Shown: positions 11,483 through 22,634 of the stretch, in pieces
How the letters are laid out: every line of letters starts with the position of its first letter
Position numbering within the stretch: position 1 is the first letter of the stretch
Assembly (NCBI GenBank): GCA_015680635.1
Contig: JAABOA010000001.1
Coordinates: 5,054-57,110, forward strand
Direction of reading: 5' to 3'
DNA from: Lunasporangiospora selenospora
Taxonomy: Eukaryota > Mortierellomycota > Mortierellomycetes > Mortierellales > Mortierellaceae
DNA length: 52,057 bases
Made by a program: the position numbers and the translations under genes
The notes under the pieces: model-generated
The model's input: only the letters and a program-made list of their open reading frames with translations
Database searches by the model: none
Told to the model about the DNA's origin: nothing

Positions 11483-11711
11483 ATGACTCTCCTCCACGCC
11501 TTCAATGACCAGCCCGGTTGTAGGTAACGTGCCTTTGGAAACTCCTTGAGATCAATCTTTGCTCTTTAGTATTTTCTGCTGTGGATCCCATTTTGGGAAG
11601 GATGCTCCTTGCCTCGACTCTGTTACTAGGAGCTCATCTGTGCCATTCAGTGATACAACTGACTGCTGGGATGATCCTCCCGACTTTCCGTGCAATTGTC
11701 GCTCGAGATAA
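11483..11711 (+). CDS. Candidate 60-aa cysteine-rich protein (tentative)
   Basis: Proposed exons 11483-11523 and 11570-11711 (46-nt intron, donor GTAACG, acceptor CTTTAG) give 60 aa with seven cysteines, including a CC pair and an ending CNC before the stop. The spliced protein reads smoothly across the junction, with Cys, Asp, Pro and Ser enriched in exon 2 (for example DCWDDPPDFPCNC). An upstream TATA box supports transcription. Against it: it is short, there is no signal peptide (the N-terminus is MTLLHAFNDQPG), the intron is minimal, and I recognise no family. It could be a cytosolic small Cys-rich protein or chance. Confidence 0.3.
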
Positions 11712-12198
11712 ACCAATAGAATGCATCTCGAAAATGAGGACTAAATTGCCAAGGGAAGTGGAGGTCATTTTACATAATTTTGGGGAGCGATAGCTAGCAC
11801 TTGAGTGGCTATTGTTGATGAGATGAGAACGTGAAGACAAGGCTTCTAAACATTTTATACAAAGTTAACCATATTCTGAATCACAAGACACCCTAGCGAT
11901 ACTTAGGCTTCACCATTGTTGAACCGCCTATGACATCCCGAGCATATGATGATGTATGTATTTGTTGGGAATAATCTGTATTAAGAACCCTAGCAGCAAT
12001 AAGGCCAGCCTTTGCAAATAAAAATAAATGAATTGGGTAGAGGGGAGAGAAAGAGGGTTGAACATAATCATTGCCAATTTGATAGTAGACGCGTCTCCAA
12101 GTTGCTGCAAGATGAGAGCCTGCGCACAGGCCTTCATAACCCTAATGCCAAACACCTCAGACAGGTGCGCCACGTTTTGACCGATGAGAAGTAAAGCT
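11712..12198. other. Intergenic, AT-rich
   Basis: 487 bp between the small candidate and the 3' end of the ZNHIT2-like gene on the opposite strand. It holds the 3' untranslated sequences of convergent transcripts at most. No other feature was recognised. Confidence 0.5.
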
Positions 12199-14407
12199 TC
12201 ATGATAGCTCCTGGATCAACGGTGTGCCTTTCTCGCAAGCGTTACCGTCCTCCTTCAGCTCTGTCTTGCTTCCAGAGTGGCTATTGTTGACTCTGGTGAC
12301 CTTTCCATGATCCTTTGTCCAGTCCTCGAGATCCCGTCGAGTCCGAAGAATAGTCAGGACAACCTCTGCCCTGACTCTATCCCACCGCTTCGCCTCTTCC
12401 GAATTAGACCCCTCCTCTTGAGTGAGATATAGATACGATTTGTAAAACTCAAGTTTCTTGGAGAGTCGGCCAAGGACCGACTTTTTGAACCGCTGCGGAT
12501 ACTGTTGGTTGCGTGTCCGAAGACTACCATCTATCATATCTTCGACATCTCGAACACACCTCGTCGCTCTAGATGGTCGGATGAGCAACAATGCCAAATC
12601 TCGGAGAAGCAGGCCGAGCATCTCTAGTCGCACTGTATCTCCTTTCCAAAGTTTAGAGTCCAGACTACTCCTCTGGACTTCGGCTAGAGTTGTCTCAAAA
12701 TCTTCGACCACCGGCGCCGGCTGGGTTGCCCCTTTTGTTTCAGGGTTCGTATTCGATGGCTGGGGTATAAGGAATGGGCAGAGTTCAATGAGATGAGCAA
12801 GCGCATGGTCTGAGTCCTCCATCAGATCGCCATTGAATACTCTTGAGGTTGCAGCGAACGCGAATAAGAACGCTGAGACGTGATATATTAGAGTTGGATG
12901 AGGGCGCTTGGTCAACTTAAAGGGGGTGCTGGCTGATTGGATTGGTGCTGTGCCTGGCGCTGGATCCAAGTCTAACTCAAGGCTAGCACCTTTTGCATCC
13001 AGGACTTGGATCAGAGACTTCTGAGGCTGCAGTACTTTCTCTTCATCCAAGTATAAGCGATACTGAGCATGGTCTTCTTGTGATTCTAACGTCGCTGGTT
13101 GACCACCCCTCGGTTCAAGTATTGTCGCCGCTGCCTCACGTTGTTGTTGCTGCCATCTTGTATTCACGTGGTCACGATCCTGGCTTTGTGGGTTGTTCTG
13201 GCCGGGTTCATCTGTACTGCCATCTGCACCTGTACTCTTGATTGTAATGCACTGGTCAGAACCTTCGGATAATCGCTTCAACTGGCCTTCCTTTTCAGCC
13301 TCAATCTCCCACCACGGTCTCCAAATTGATATCAACTCTGCAACCTCGGCATCCCGGATTGCATTCAGATCATCTGAATCCAAATCCGCTACTAGTGGAT
13401 TGGTATAGCTATCGTTGCTGGCCTTTTCTTTGTTATTGCTCTGGGGGTTTGATCCGCCTCGCTGCATTGTCTCTTCCATCTCCTTTAAGAGTTTTTTTGC
13501 ATCCTCCTGTTCTTCCTTCTCTTGTTCATCTTCAGTGTCGTCTTCATTCCTGGATCTGCTCTCTGAACTAGCGGCCTCATCGAAAATCATGTTTGTCAAT
13601 CTCTTGCTCGCTTCAGAATCCATCACCATGAACCGGTCCTGAAAATCCTGTCGTTCCTCTAGAGTCAGTTTTTCCCAGATCGATTCAAACGTCTCTGTCT
13701 CAAGGTCGATTTCTGAGAACCGGGCTACAAGATCATGGTGCTCTTGGTCAATCAGTCTTTGAAGCTCTTCAGGATCAATCTCTTGATCAAGGTCCACCTG
13801 CCCATCAATGTCTGGATATGCTTTCGTCCCTGGACTGAAATTGCTGTCCATCTGGTTAGTCTGCTGAAGAATCTCGGCACGCTCCTGTGGAGACAGCCGC
13901 ATCTGCCGCCGTGATTGTGCAGGTCCTGTGCTTGGCTCACTGCTTGATTCATCACGGTGTGAGGGTCGAACTCCTTTTTCGGTTAACACATCTGTAATTC
14001 CAGAAGAGGCAGGTTGCTCTCCTTGTTCTTGCTCGACAGCCTGTCTTTCGAACCGATCCAAGATCTGAAGCATATTGTGACGATCCTGAGAACTAGCCTT
14101 TGGGGCAGACCCAAGCTCGGCCATAACCGAGTCCTTGTAGAACGATTCTGTGCATTGATTATGGCTTTTGTCTTGGAAACATTGTAAAGAACAATACCGA
14201 AGATTGCATCTGGGGCAGATGTATTTGAATACCTGGACCTTACAGCTAAAAATGAAAAACAAAGCGATTCAGAAATTAATGACCAAAAACTTTGAATCAA
14301 GATCTCAGATTAATGGAAAGATGCCAGGTCCCAAGGGTGGGCGAGTCTTACATTCCACACGGGTGTGTACCCGTAACATTCGAACGATGCTTTTTGGGAA
14401 CAGCCAT
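12199..14407 (-). CDS. ZNHIT2-like HIT zinc-finger protein
   Basis: Minus-strand exons 14352-14407 and 12199-14245 give 700 aa; the first exon encodes only MAVPKKHRSN and the first cysteines, and the AT|C junction completes the finger. The zf-HIT domain is complete: C17, C20, C29, C32, C37, C41, H47 and C50, with the conserved core KYICPRCNLRYCSLQCF. It is followed by ESFYKDSVMAEL, which is characteristic of ZNHIT2. ZNHIT2 links the R2TP/HSP90 chaperone system to U5 snRNP (PRPF8/EFTUD2) assembly. The middle is Glu/Gln-rich and disordered, with an acidic QEKEEQED segment. The C-terminal half (FKLTKRPHPTLIYHVSAFLF, HALAHLIELCPFL) is helical and contains the ZNHIT2-specific fold. The protein is longer than human ZNHIT2 (about 400 aa) because of insertions. 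The family call is good; the role is taken from animals and yeast. Confidence 0.85.
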
Positions 14408-15076
14408 TTTGCAGCTCCCTTTTTTTCTCTCTCGCTCTGCTGATGGGAACAGGTCGAGGCGCAAAAAGGTCGAGATGGAAGAAACAGTTTTGGACTTTGT
14501 TTTAATAGAGCAATTGTAAAAACACCAAAATAAAAAGGAGGGGACAAAAAAGGAAATGGGGGTTTTTTTCCCCAAGAAAAGAGTTCGCATTCTCCTGCGC
14601 GGCCTCAATGGACTCTATTCAAGCAGGGCACCGGTAACATACCACTGTTTGTATGAACTCGTCCGCTCCGTTCCGGGCGACTTGTTGAAGACAAACAGAA
14701 ATGAGTGTAAGTGTGGTACACCTGACCCCTGTTGTGCCCTCGAGATGCAGTTTGCGCTGGGACCACGGGATAGCCGCTCTTGGTCTGGACAAATGTTAAA
14801 GTTGCCGAGGAGAGCAGAGATGATAGTGACACAGCAATGACGATTAAAAGACCAAAGAGCCTATGGCCACCAAGTGTACAAGGGAGCCAGCTGCCCCATT
14901 CCGAAAATATAAAAATCACTTGTCTGTTGTCGGCCCATCAATCCGTTCCCAACCACCAAATCAGAACAATAGGAACCCCCACAACATGGAATAAACAAAC
15001 TTCACCAGCCATTACTGCTAAATTTGTTAGTTCACCAATCCAAAAAGCTGAACTGATTGCAACTTACCCAATGGAG
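14408..15076. other. Gene-poor stretch upstream of ZNHIT2-like gene
   Basis: This holds the promoter of the ZNHIT2-like gene (CT/GA-rich at 14420-14475 next to the start). An open frame on the minus strand at 14605-14919 begins with a hydrophobic stretch but has no homology, promoter or splice support, so it is not called. No RNA gene was seen. Confidence 0.5.
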
Positions 15077-15084
15077 TATAAAAA
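15077..15084 (+). promoter_or_regulatory. TATA box (TATAAAAA) without a clear gene
   Basis: A good TATA sequence in the context GGAGTATAAAAATTT. The first downstream ATGs (15143, 15160) open frames of only 31 and 24 codons and I could not build a spliced gene from them. It may drive a non-coding transcript, belong to a decayed gene, or be chance. Confidence 0.3.
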
Positions 15085-15300
15085 TTTACCATTCCTTTCA
15101 GTCTCCCACTTGATCGGCATCCACTGACTAGACATATTACATATGATACTAGGTCTAAGATGTCTATTCTGGAGACCATCGGTCGCAATTTGCTCTCTAT
15201 CCAACCCAGTGTCTGTCATAGGGATCGAGTTTGACTAATCCTCTTAGATATATGAGATCTTTTAAGACATGAGGGATCTCTTGTGAACAGGCATACAGAC

Positions 15301-15890
15301 TCAATGAGTCAGTAACTCGAAACCAATGATAGGCAAAGTTCGATTCTTCACTAGATTAGTGAGCGCCATGTGCCGCCGGTACATTACTATCCCAAAATTC
15401 CATCCGGTATATTGGAGATTCTCCGCGAAGTACTGACATTGAGCCTTTTTAGAGAGGAAGCCACATCCCACATCCTCCATTATTAAGGTTAAGACTGCAA
15501 AAGAAGCCAAAATCGTCAACTGGTAAAACGGAGTTTGCTCCAAGAGTTGTCTTAGTCAGTCCAGAGTCATAAGCGGAAAATGTCTTACGACAAACGGCGA
15601 CATCTCTTTGCTTTGCAAGCCTCTTCAGCCGATACGGAGCAGCCAACTGCAAGTGCGACCAGATAAAAGTACTTAATGATCCAGGGATGACGAGATCATT
15701 AGAGAGTTAAAGGCCAGGCTGATTACTTTAAATAAATCCGTTAAGACTGAGCATTCGCAACTGTTTCCTGTGGAGCTTGAGGTTTAGAGGTTCTTGAAAT
15801 GTATTGTGAAAGAGCGGACGGGGAGAAGGTCGAGGTGAGTGGAAAAGATGAGGTGAAGAGGAAAAAGAGTGGATTGGCAGAACTTTTATA
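15301..15890 (-). pseudogene. Possible small decayed or unresolved gene with TATA box
   Basis: On the minus strand a TATA box (TATAAAAG, 15883-15890) precedes a pyrimidine-rich leader and an ATG at about 15757 that stops after eight codons. Downstream are two convincing pyrimidine/CAG acceptors (just before about 15651 and about 15499) and a donor CGTAAGAC after the words LAAPYRLKRLAKQRDVAVC. Joining that exon to the next gives an open frame running on through EDVGCGFLSKKAQC to a stop at 15301. Promoter, leader and splice sites look real, but the first coding exon is broken or not identified. It may be a decayed small gene or one whose start I missed. No family is recognised. Confidence 0.25.
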
Positions 15891-16637
15891 CCTTGCCTTG
15901 TTGGCAGTGTGGTAGGCACTGACGGGCACGGTAGCAAGGTGGGTTCAAGGTATGAGAAAATGGGCACAAGAAAAAAAAAGTGGGCACAATTAGATGGAGG
16001 GAGAGGGTGTCAACGGATCAGTCTTACAGCGACTAAAGGTCCAAAGAAAATGGGAGAGTTGGCAGTCGAGAAGTGTATAGGGCCCAGGTCTCGGCATGTA
16101 AGGCCCAAGAGGAGTAAACAAATGGTTGGACTGATATTGAGAAGTTCGAGGGGGTTCACAGTTGGGTGTTGGGAAGGTTAGAAAGCAAGATCAATTTGCA
16201 AGCTCCAAGGGATGATAGACCGTAGCCTTGGTAGCTGAAGAGACGGCAATCTAATCCAATCCCACCTGCTCCATTTTGTCACTGCGGACGATGTATCTGC
16301 ACTACAGATATCATCCCTTAAATTTTGGTGTTGTGGAGCAGTCTTTTGCGAAAGCGCTACATCCTAGTCAAAGCAGAGCCCAGACAAAGAGGAGTAGGAA
16401 TAGAGTGATACCTGGCCGACGGTACACGCTTCCCAAAGGGAAGGGACATTGAGGCACCATTTGATCCTACCCTTAAAAGCCTCAGCATAAAAAACACCAC
16501 CAGTAGTTACAACCTTCTCTTTTGTAAAAGATTCTTTTTCTTATTCTAATCGTGATAGTTGGAGATATGCAAGTAACAGGGGAGTGGAGCAGATAGAAGG
16601 AGTGAGGGGAGTAGACTAGCTAGGTTGATGGTTCTCT
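15891..16637. other. Intergenic, upstream of TATA candidate and 3' of IDI
   Basis: About 750 bp of non-repetitive sequence with no supported gene. The right end is the 3' untranslated region of the isomerase gene on the minus strand. Confidence 0.5.
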
Positions 16638-17606
16638 TTAGAGGCGGTAGATCTTCTCAATCTCATCAAGCTGGGCCACCTTGTCTACACCACCATTGGC
16701 AGCCATGCGGTCCCACCACTTGTACAAGAAGTTGTCACAGATCAACTTGAACCATGGCGTGACAGTGACCCCACTGCCAGGTGTCACTCCTCTCTCCAGA
16801 AGATCCCGGAGCTCAGCCTGATCAACCCAGCAAACATCCCGGACTTCGTTCGGGCTAGGGTTCATATCAACAAGGTCCTTGTGTTGAGGTCGGATGAAAA
16901 GGATATAGTCGATCTCATGCTCACCCCAAACATCGTTCGAGGGGGCAAGATAATGGATGCGGGTCAAAAAGTGAAAGTCGTCCAAGGGGACATCCTCAGC
17001 AGCAATTCCGAGTTCGTGGAAGAGCTTACGCTGCGCTGCCGTCCGGACGCCCAAGTTGTTCTCCTCTACCAATTCATCCGCGGTGTTAAGTGGATGCGAG
17101 CAGCAGGTGTTTGTCCACATGTCTGGGAAAGTAATCTTCTCTGATGCACGCTGTTGGAGGAGGAGTTTGGTGCCATCCGCTGAGAAGAGGAAGACCGAGA
17201 AGGCACGGTGCAACAGACCGTGCTCCAAGATGTTGGTCATCAAATGGCCTATTGAAGAGGTAGAGGGAGAGAAATAAGCGAGGCAAGGTATGAGTTGTCG
17301 AGAGCAGTGGTAATAGGAAGGCCACAAGTCCAATATGATCCGTTTCTAAAGCAATCCAGCAATCCAGATATCAGATCATGAAGCGTTGCTAAACTGCAAT
17401 AGTAGAGCAGTGCCCAGAAGGGTCACCCAAGACCTACAAGTCTTCTTAGAGTCGGCACCAATGCGCTTGTCGTCACGGTCGAGGACAATGCACATTTCCT
17501 CCATGAGCTTGACCTGTTCATCATCGTACATGGAGAGATCGACGTCGGCCGAGATTGTCGATGCGAGAGGGGCAGGGGTAGGAGTGACGGTGGCAGAGTG
17601 ACCCAT
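16638..17606 (-). CDS. IDI1: Isopentenyl-diphosphate delta-isomerase, type I
   Basis: Minus-strand exons 17438-17606 and 16638-17248 (189-nt intron, phase 1) give 259 aa, the usual eukaryotic length. The enzyme interconverts IPP and DMAPP, supplying the starter for sterols, carotenoids and prenylated products. Joining the exons restores the conserved DSKKTCHLM...LLHRAFSVFLF region. Catalytic residues are visible: the cysteine of TNTCCSHPL and the glutamates of WGEHEIDYILF, plus a Nudix-like helix (RTAAQRKLFHELGI) and the C-terminal FKLICDNFLYKWW. The N-terminal extension (MGHSATVTPTPAPL) is short with no obvious organelle signal. The start is the only ATG in frame before the conserved QVKLMEEMCIVLDRDD. 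The symbol follows the fungal/animal name. Confidence 0.95.
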
Positions 17607-19068
17607 GTTGCTTGGAGGAGTGGATGCGGCAGTGGAGTAGGAGGAAAGAAAGATGGAAGAGAGCAGTGGCCGGGCAAGGGAGGCAGATGGTGCTGTGGAT
17701 AGAAAAAACGGACGACTGGCGGACTGGGCGATTTGGACCTAAAAAAATTAAAATGTCAGGTCAGTCTGATCTGTCCAATCAATGTGCGGCTTCCGTGCTC
17801 CGGCTGCAGAGCGCCTGTTTGGAGGCCCGCTTCCGGGAGTGTGGTCTGAGGGCACACTCCCACCCAGTCATACACAGCATACACAGCAAACGCAGGGGCA
17901 AGAAAAGAGCTGCCCGGTCCTGGGCTACTCTTCAGTCCTCTCTGTCTTGTTCCTGTACTGACAGGATACTCTCGGTGTATCCTCCTTCCCTCCGTGTCTG
18001 CTCCACCCCGTTGCATCTGCATCATGATCCTTAGAAGACTTTGTACTTCTATTCATCATTGATCAAATGGCAGTTTACCTTCGCAACAGACGACATTGTA
18101 CGCCGGAGGACAATCAATCGACTTCCTGTAATTGAATTTGCAGCTAGTCGGAACATTCTGTCCAATTATTCACGGAGCAATAAACTGATGATGGAACAAA
18201 GCGTTAAACCGAAAAACAGATTCAAAAGGGAAGGAGGAGGGAAGAAAGGAACAAAAGGCTTGTCACGTTTACCCCTTGGCATGCTTCAAAGGGGGAACAG
18301 AATAAGAGTTTGAGCATTCTAACTTCTTTGGAACATTCGACTCCCAAAAAGTGTGGCGTGGAAGTAGCTGACTGCCAATAGTTTCTTTTTTCTTTTCAAG
18401 AAAGTCAATGGTTGAGGTCTGCTGAGGCGTCAGGAAAAGTGGTGCACAAATACCCCTTCTCCTCATCTTGAACAACCATCCATTCCCTAGCTCCTACCGC
18501 TCCCTGTGTAAAATAAATGCCTGGTCGCATCCATTCCTCAGCAGAATTCAACCCACACCCTTGTAAACCAATCGAATATTTGCCAAGCGCGTCTAAAAAA
18601 GGGGTCTACCAGCCGAGACTGCAAAGGGCCAATGGTGAGCCGAGGTAGAGACTACCAGCCACAACGAAGCAGTGAAGTGACAGTGAAGTTGAGTGTCAAA
18701 CATACTTTTTCTATGATCCCTCGGCTCACGCGTTTGTGGTCTGTGAGACCCTCTAAAGTTTAGAGAGTTGGATGTTTAGCTACAGTTAGCCACATCACAT
18801 AACCTTACTTGATGGAAACCCGGCTTGCCCAGAATGTTCACCTTAATACGCGCTTGGCAACATTGCGCTCGGCAAGAGCTTTTCCAAGCGTCCAGCCGGT
18901 TACACAGAGTATATGTTTTTTCTCATTCATCGTTGACATTGGAGACATGGATAGTCTTACTAGCATCGCGCTGCAGATAATCCCTGAAGCTTTTCGTTTC
19001 CTTTGAGCTTGCCCGCTCCTACAGTTGAAGGTGATCCAGCCCCTTTTGAGGGACGGCGTCATTCATCC
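17607..19068. other. Intergenic between IDI and P450 (divergent)
   Basis: This separates two divergently transcribed genes and so holds both promoters. The IDI side (17607-17700) is GA/CT-rich. A short perfect palindrome CTCTAAAGTTTAGAG lies at 18751-18765, about 520 bp before the P450 ATG, and could be a regulator site or chance. No gene, tRNA or transposon remnant was recognised. Confidence 0.5.
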
Positions 19069-19076
19069 TATAAAAG
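19069..19076 (+). promoter_or_regulatory. TATA box of the P450 gene
   Basis: TATAAAAG in the context CATCCTATAAAAGAGGGCAC, 215 nt upstream of the P450 ATG. A CT-rich leader follows, so transcription probably starts near 19100. Confidence 0.6.
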
Positions 19077-19283
19077 AGGGCACAAATCCTTGCACGTTCT
19101 CTCATCTCTTACAACTCACTTGTTACAGTTCTTTTACCCCCGCTTACTTACAATCTCCATAGTGGTCTCACAGCACTTTGTCTCTCTTTGCTTCCCTCGC
19201 ATTTCTAAGCCCATTTTTAGACCACCCTCGCTCTCTTTCCTACGCCACAGTGTCTACTTTTAACAACCCTGCGCTGCCCTACA

Positions 19284-21437
19284 ATGCCCATCGTCTCTCG
19301 ACTCTCACAGTCCATGGAGACTATTAATAGAGTTGTCAGCGCGCTCATGGCAGGCTGTGAGACGTCATCACTCCATTCGATAAAACGACCTCAAGCTATT
19401 CTCTGGCTCTTTACTACCATAGTCTTGGCTCGAACAATTCGGCGTGTATGTACACAGGATCAAAAATAGTGATATTTTCTCTTCACTATTACACACCATC
19501 GTCCTAACCAAGTGCTCGCTACTGAAAATAACAATGGAATAGATGATCTTCAATGCGTTCTTCCATCCTTTGGCACGAATTCCAGGAAACAAACTCGTAG
19601 CGTCGACTTATTATTTTGTTGGGGCTTCGACGCTGTCTGGGCGGAGCCATTACGGCATTCCCTTAGCCCACAAGATGTACGGAAAAGTGGTCCGTGTCGC
19701 CCCTGAAATAGTTTCTGTTGCCGACAAGGATATGATCCGTGAGGTAATGGCTGTTGGAAAAAAGCCAAGGCAGCGAGCAACTAGTTCAATTCCGTATAGT
19801 ATTTCCTAATTCCAACCCCCAATTTTCCTAGGTTCTGGTAACTGGAGACTATCCAAAGAGCATCCTTCATGAAGGCCTCGAGCTCAATGAGCAACACAAT
19901 CTCTTCTCGTCGAGGAACAAGAACTTTCACAAGAATAGGGTACTTTCATTGCTATTTCTCTTGCTAGAACTTTTACATCGATCAAAGTACATGCTTTAAC
20001 AAACACTTTGCGATATATCTCTTTGAATAGCGTCGCCTCGTAGCCCCAGCATTTGGTCTCCAGTATCTCCGATCATTAGAGCCGGTTATGCACACTTGTA
20101 TCCGTTCGCTTATAACCAAAATCGACGAACTCCTTGAAAATCCAAAGATGGTCAAGAGTAAGAACAAAGTACTCCCCAAGGGCCATATAGACATGTGCTC
20201 ACTTCTGATGCGCACGGCCATGGATGTTATTGGAGAGACGGCATTTGGACAGTCGTTCAAGATGATCGAGGACGAGACCCATCCGGTGCCTCATCAAATG
20301 GCAAAGACTTTGAAGAGAAGTATGCAACAGACATTTAATCCGTGGATGAAGTATCTACTGCCGCTAGACCTCTCCCTGGCCGACTTTGGAGAAGAAAGGG
20401 TCCGTGTCCGTAAGGAGGCAGAAGAAAGTGATCGGAGATCCGACTTGCTACAGTACCTGATTGACGCTCAGCAGCATGAACGTGATGAGGGAAATGGTGA
20501 AACTGGAAATGAGTATGAAGATATGATCTCCGGGAAGCTGACAGACAAAGCCGTGGTTACTGAGACGTGCGTCTTCTTGTAAGTAGGACCTCATGATTTT
20601 TGCGATAATTTGCTCGATAGACCATTTCAGAGTTCTAACTCGGATCTGAATGATACCTAGGATTGCTGGATCAGAGACCTCGTCGACAGCCATGACCTTT
20701 ACCCTTATGTTTCTGGTAAAGAACCCTGATAAGCTGGCTAAGCTTCGTGAAGAGATTGACTTAGCAACAGCAAGCAATGACAAAGGTGCTATTCCAGCTT
20801 ACGATCAGCTTCGTAACCTCCCTTACTTGACGGGATGTATCAACGAGTCTCTTCGACTTCGACCTGTCGCTGCTACCGGTAAGAGTCTACAGAATACGGC
20901 GGTATATAGAGGAATGACACAATCTAGACGGTACTGACTTAATCTTCGATTTGATATCGTGGCAAAAAGGTATCCCGAGAGAACTCAGCGAAGATTTGAA
21001 CATAAAGGGTCATCACTTTCCTAAGGGCACAAGTAAGTTATGGAAACGCAGATATTCAACCTTCTCCATCAAAAGGTACAAAAATGACCATAGAGTTACT
21101 AATTTCTTTAATTCACTTAGTTATTCTGGCGCAAACCCCTCAGCTGCACTTGTCAGAAGAGTATTACCCTCAGGCGAAGAAGTTCATTCCCGAACGCTGG
21201 ATTCCAGGCGAGTCTCCGTTCCCTCCAGTCGAAGATTTTACCTTCTACCCCTTCTCCGCAGGGACCCGAAACTGTGTTGGCAAGAACTTTGCCATGATGG
21301 AAATGCGTCTCATCTTGGCGACTCTGGTTTTAAATTATAATCTCGAGATAGTTTCTGGTCAAAGAGAAGACTATGTGCAGTATATCACAACTGCGTTGGC
21401 GACTGGAAAATATGTTATCAAGATGAAGCGTCGATAG
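19284..21437 (+). CDS. Cytochrome P450 monooxygenase, membrane-anchored
   Basis: Exons 19284-19445, 19543-19743, 19832-19939, 20031-20578, 20661-20878, 20970-21032 and 21121-21437 give 538 aa. All signature motifs are present: N-terminal anchor (AILWLFTTIVLA), a proline hinge FFHPLARIPG, the C-helix region NKNFHKNRRRLVAPAFG, the I-helix oxygen-binding AGSETSS (with the acid/Thr pair), the K-helix ESLR (ExxR), PERW, and the heme loop FSAGTRNCVG with the cysteine thiolate. It is a class II fungal P450 that would need NADPH-P450 reductase in the ER; the substrate cannot be inferred. The region after exon 6 (IILAQTPQLHLSEEYYPQ) is less typical than usual (HRDPRYW-like is expected) and its splice site deserves checking. 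A decayed relative lies 1.2 kb downstream, so this is part of a tandem duplication. Confidence 0.88.
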
Positions 21438-22634
21438 ACGATAGCGACGAGACAATCCAATCCAGCAAATTCCTCTAATGGATGCTTTGAATATCATATA
21501 TGACCAAGTAAACAGAAGTTTTGGAGAAGAATGCGTTATGCTTTCTCTTTCCTTATTCACATAAAGCCTTTTGATATCACCGAGCGCTGTCTCAATAAAC
21601 TAGCTTTGTTGAATACTATGCTTTATCTCTGTAGGTACTTTAATGGCCCCGACTTCGCCATGCCGTGCTGGAAAGAGAGGAGGTAAGCAACAGTAGTGAT
21701 GATGTGGTTACATATTTCTCAGTTTTCATGGCTATGGAAATACTTTTGAGGTATTCAGTAGATCTTCAACATACCTCTTAGAATGTCTGCCCGAAGGAGA
21801 GGGGGAGGGAGGGTCGAGCTTTCATTTCTGTCCTCGATAAGTTTCTGAGAAATTATCTAGCGATTAGTACCGAAGTAGAGAGAGAGAACACCTTTTCGAA
21901 GCAGCGATAAACACAGCATTCGTTTGAGACTCTTGACGGCAGTCTCAATCCCTCAATGAACTGCGACACATACTGTCTATCTTAGAGTTATAACTGCTTA
22001 GATAATTTTTTTCAAAGCTGGCTAACTCTTCTCTCAACTCTTGTTTCACTACACTTGTTCTTGGATATTCGTCAACTGTTATGCCCCAATGTTCTGCCTA
22101 CAAGTACATTAATTAAATGGGGCAATCGTCACCATCCAAGAATTCATAGTTCCCTCGATTGATTGAATACCCAGAAACCTGACTTGCCTTTTTCAATTTA
22201 CTCTCTCTATCCCAGGAGTCGCCTTTTACTAGGGCTTTCATAGACACAACATAGACAACCTCTTCACAACGACAGAAAAGAGTGTTTAGAGGACTGGATT
22301 AATTCCACATTGGTTAAAGATGATTAAAGAATTCTTCACCTAGATACCGCGACCACTCACTGCCTCACAACTGGCACCGTCCAAAAGCGCACACTTTCTT
22401 GTCTTCAGTACTTTGTACCATCAAAATCCATCGCCTGTACCCAGTTTCAACTTTTACCCATCAAAATTGTCCTGCTCCTATTGTCTAATAATACAAGATA
22501 AGGCGATAGATTGGGAGTTGGTATTTTCATTTAAGAAGTTTAGCGAGAAATCAGAGTCAATGATAGGATGAGTCCTCTCTCGAACATGCATGGCAATTTC
22601 TCTCTATACTCTACTTGCAAATAATGTAGCTTAT
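21438..22634. other. Gene-poor AT-rich spacer after the P450
   Basis: About 1.2 kb with stop codons in all frames at short intervals. It may contain unrecognisable 5' parts of the decayed P450 that follows, but I could not align any. No RNA gene or repeat was identified. Confidence 0.5.

Noticed and set aside
14605-14919. Minus-strand 104-aa frame with a hydrophobic start, possible secreted protein
   Set aside because: The C-terminal part is not protein-like, there is no promoter or family, and it lies in the divergent spacer.
15330-15360. tRNA-like T-loop string (AGTTCGATTC)
   Set aside because: No matching acceptor stem, A-box or anticodon arm around it.
18751-18765. Perfect palindrome CTCTAAAGTTTAGAG upstream of the P450
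   Set aside because: A 15-bp palindrome is expected by chance at this scale; no second copy was found, so it is not called an operator.
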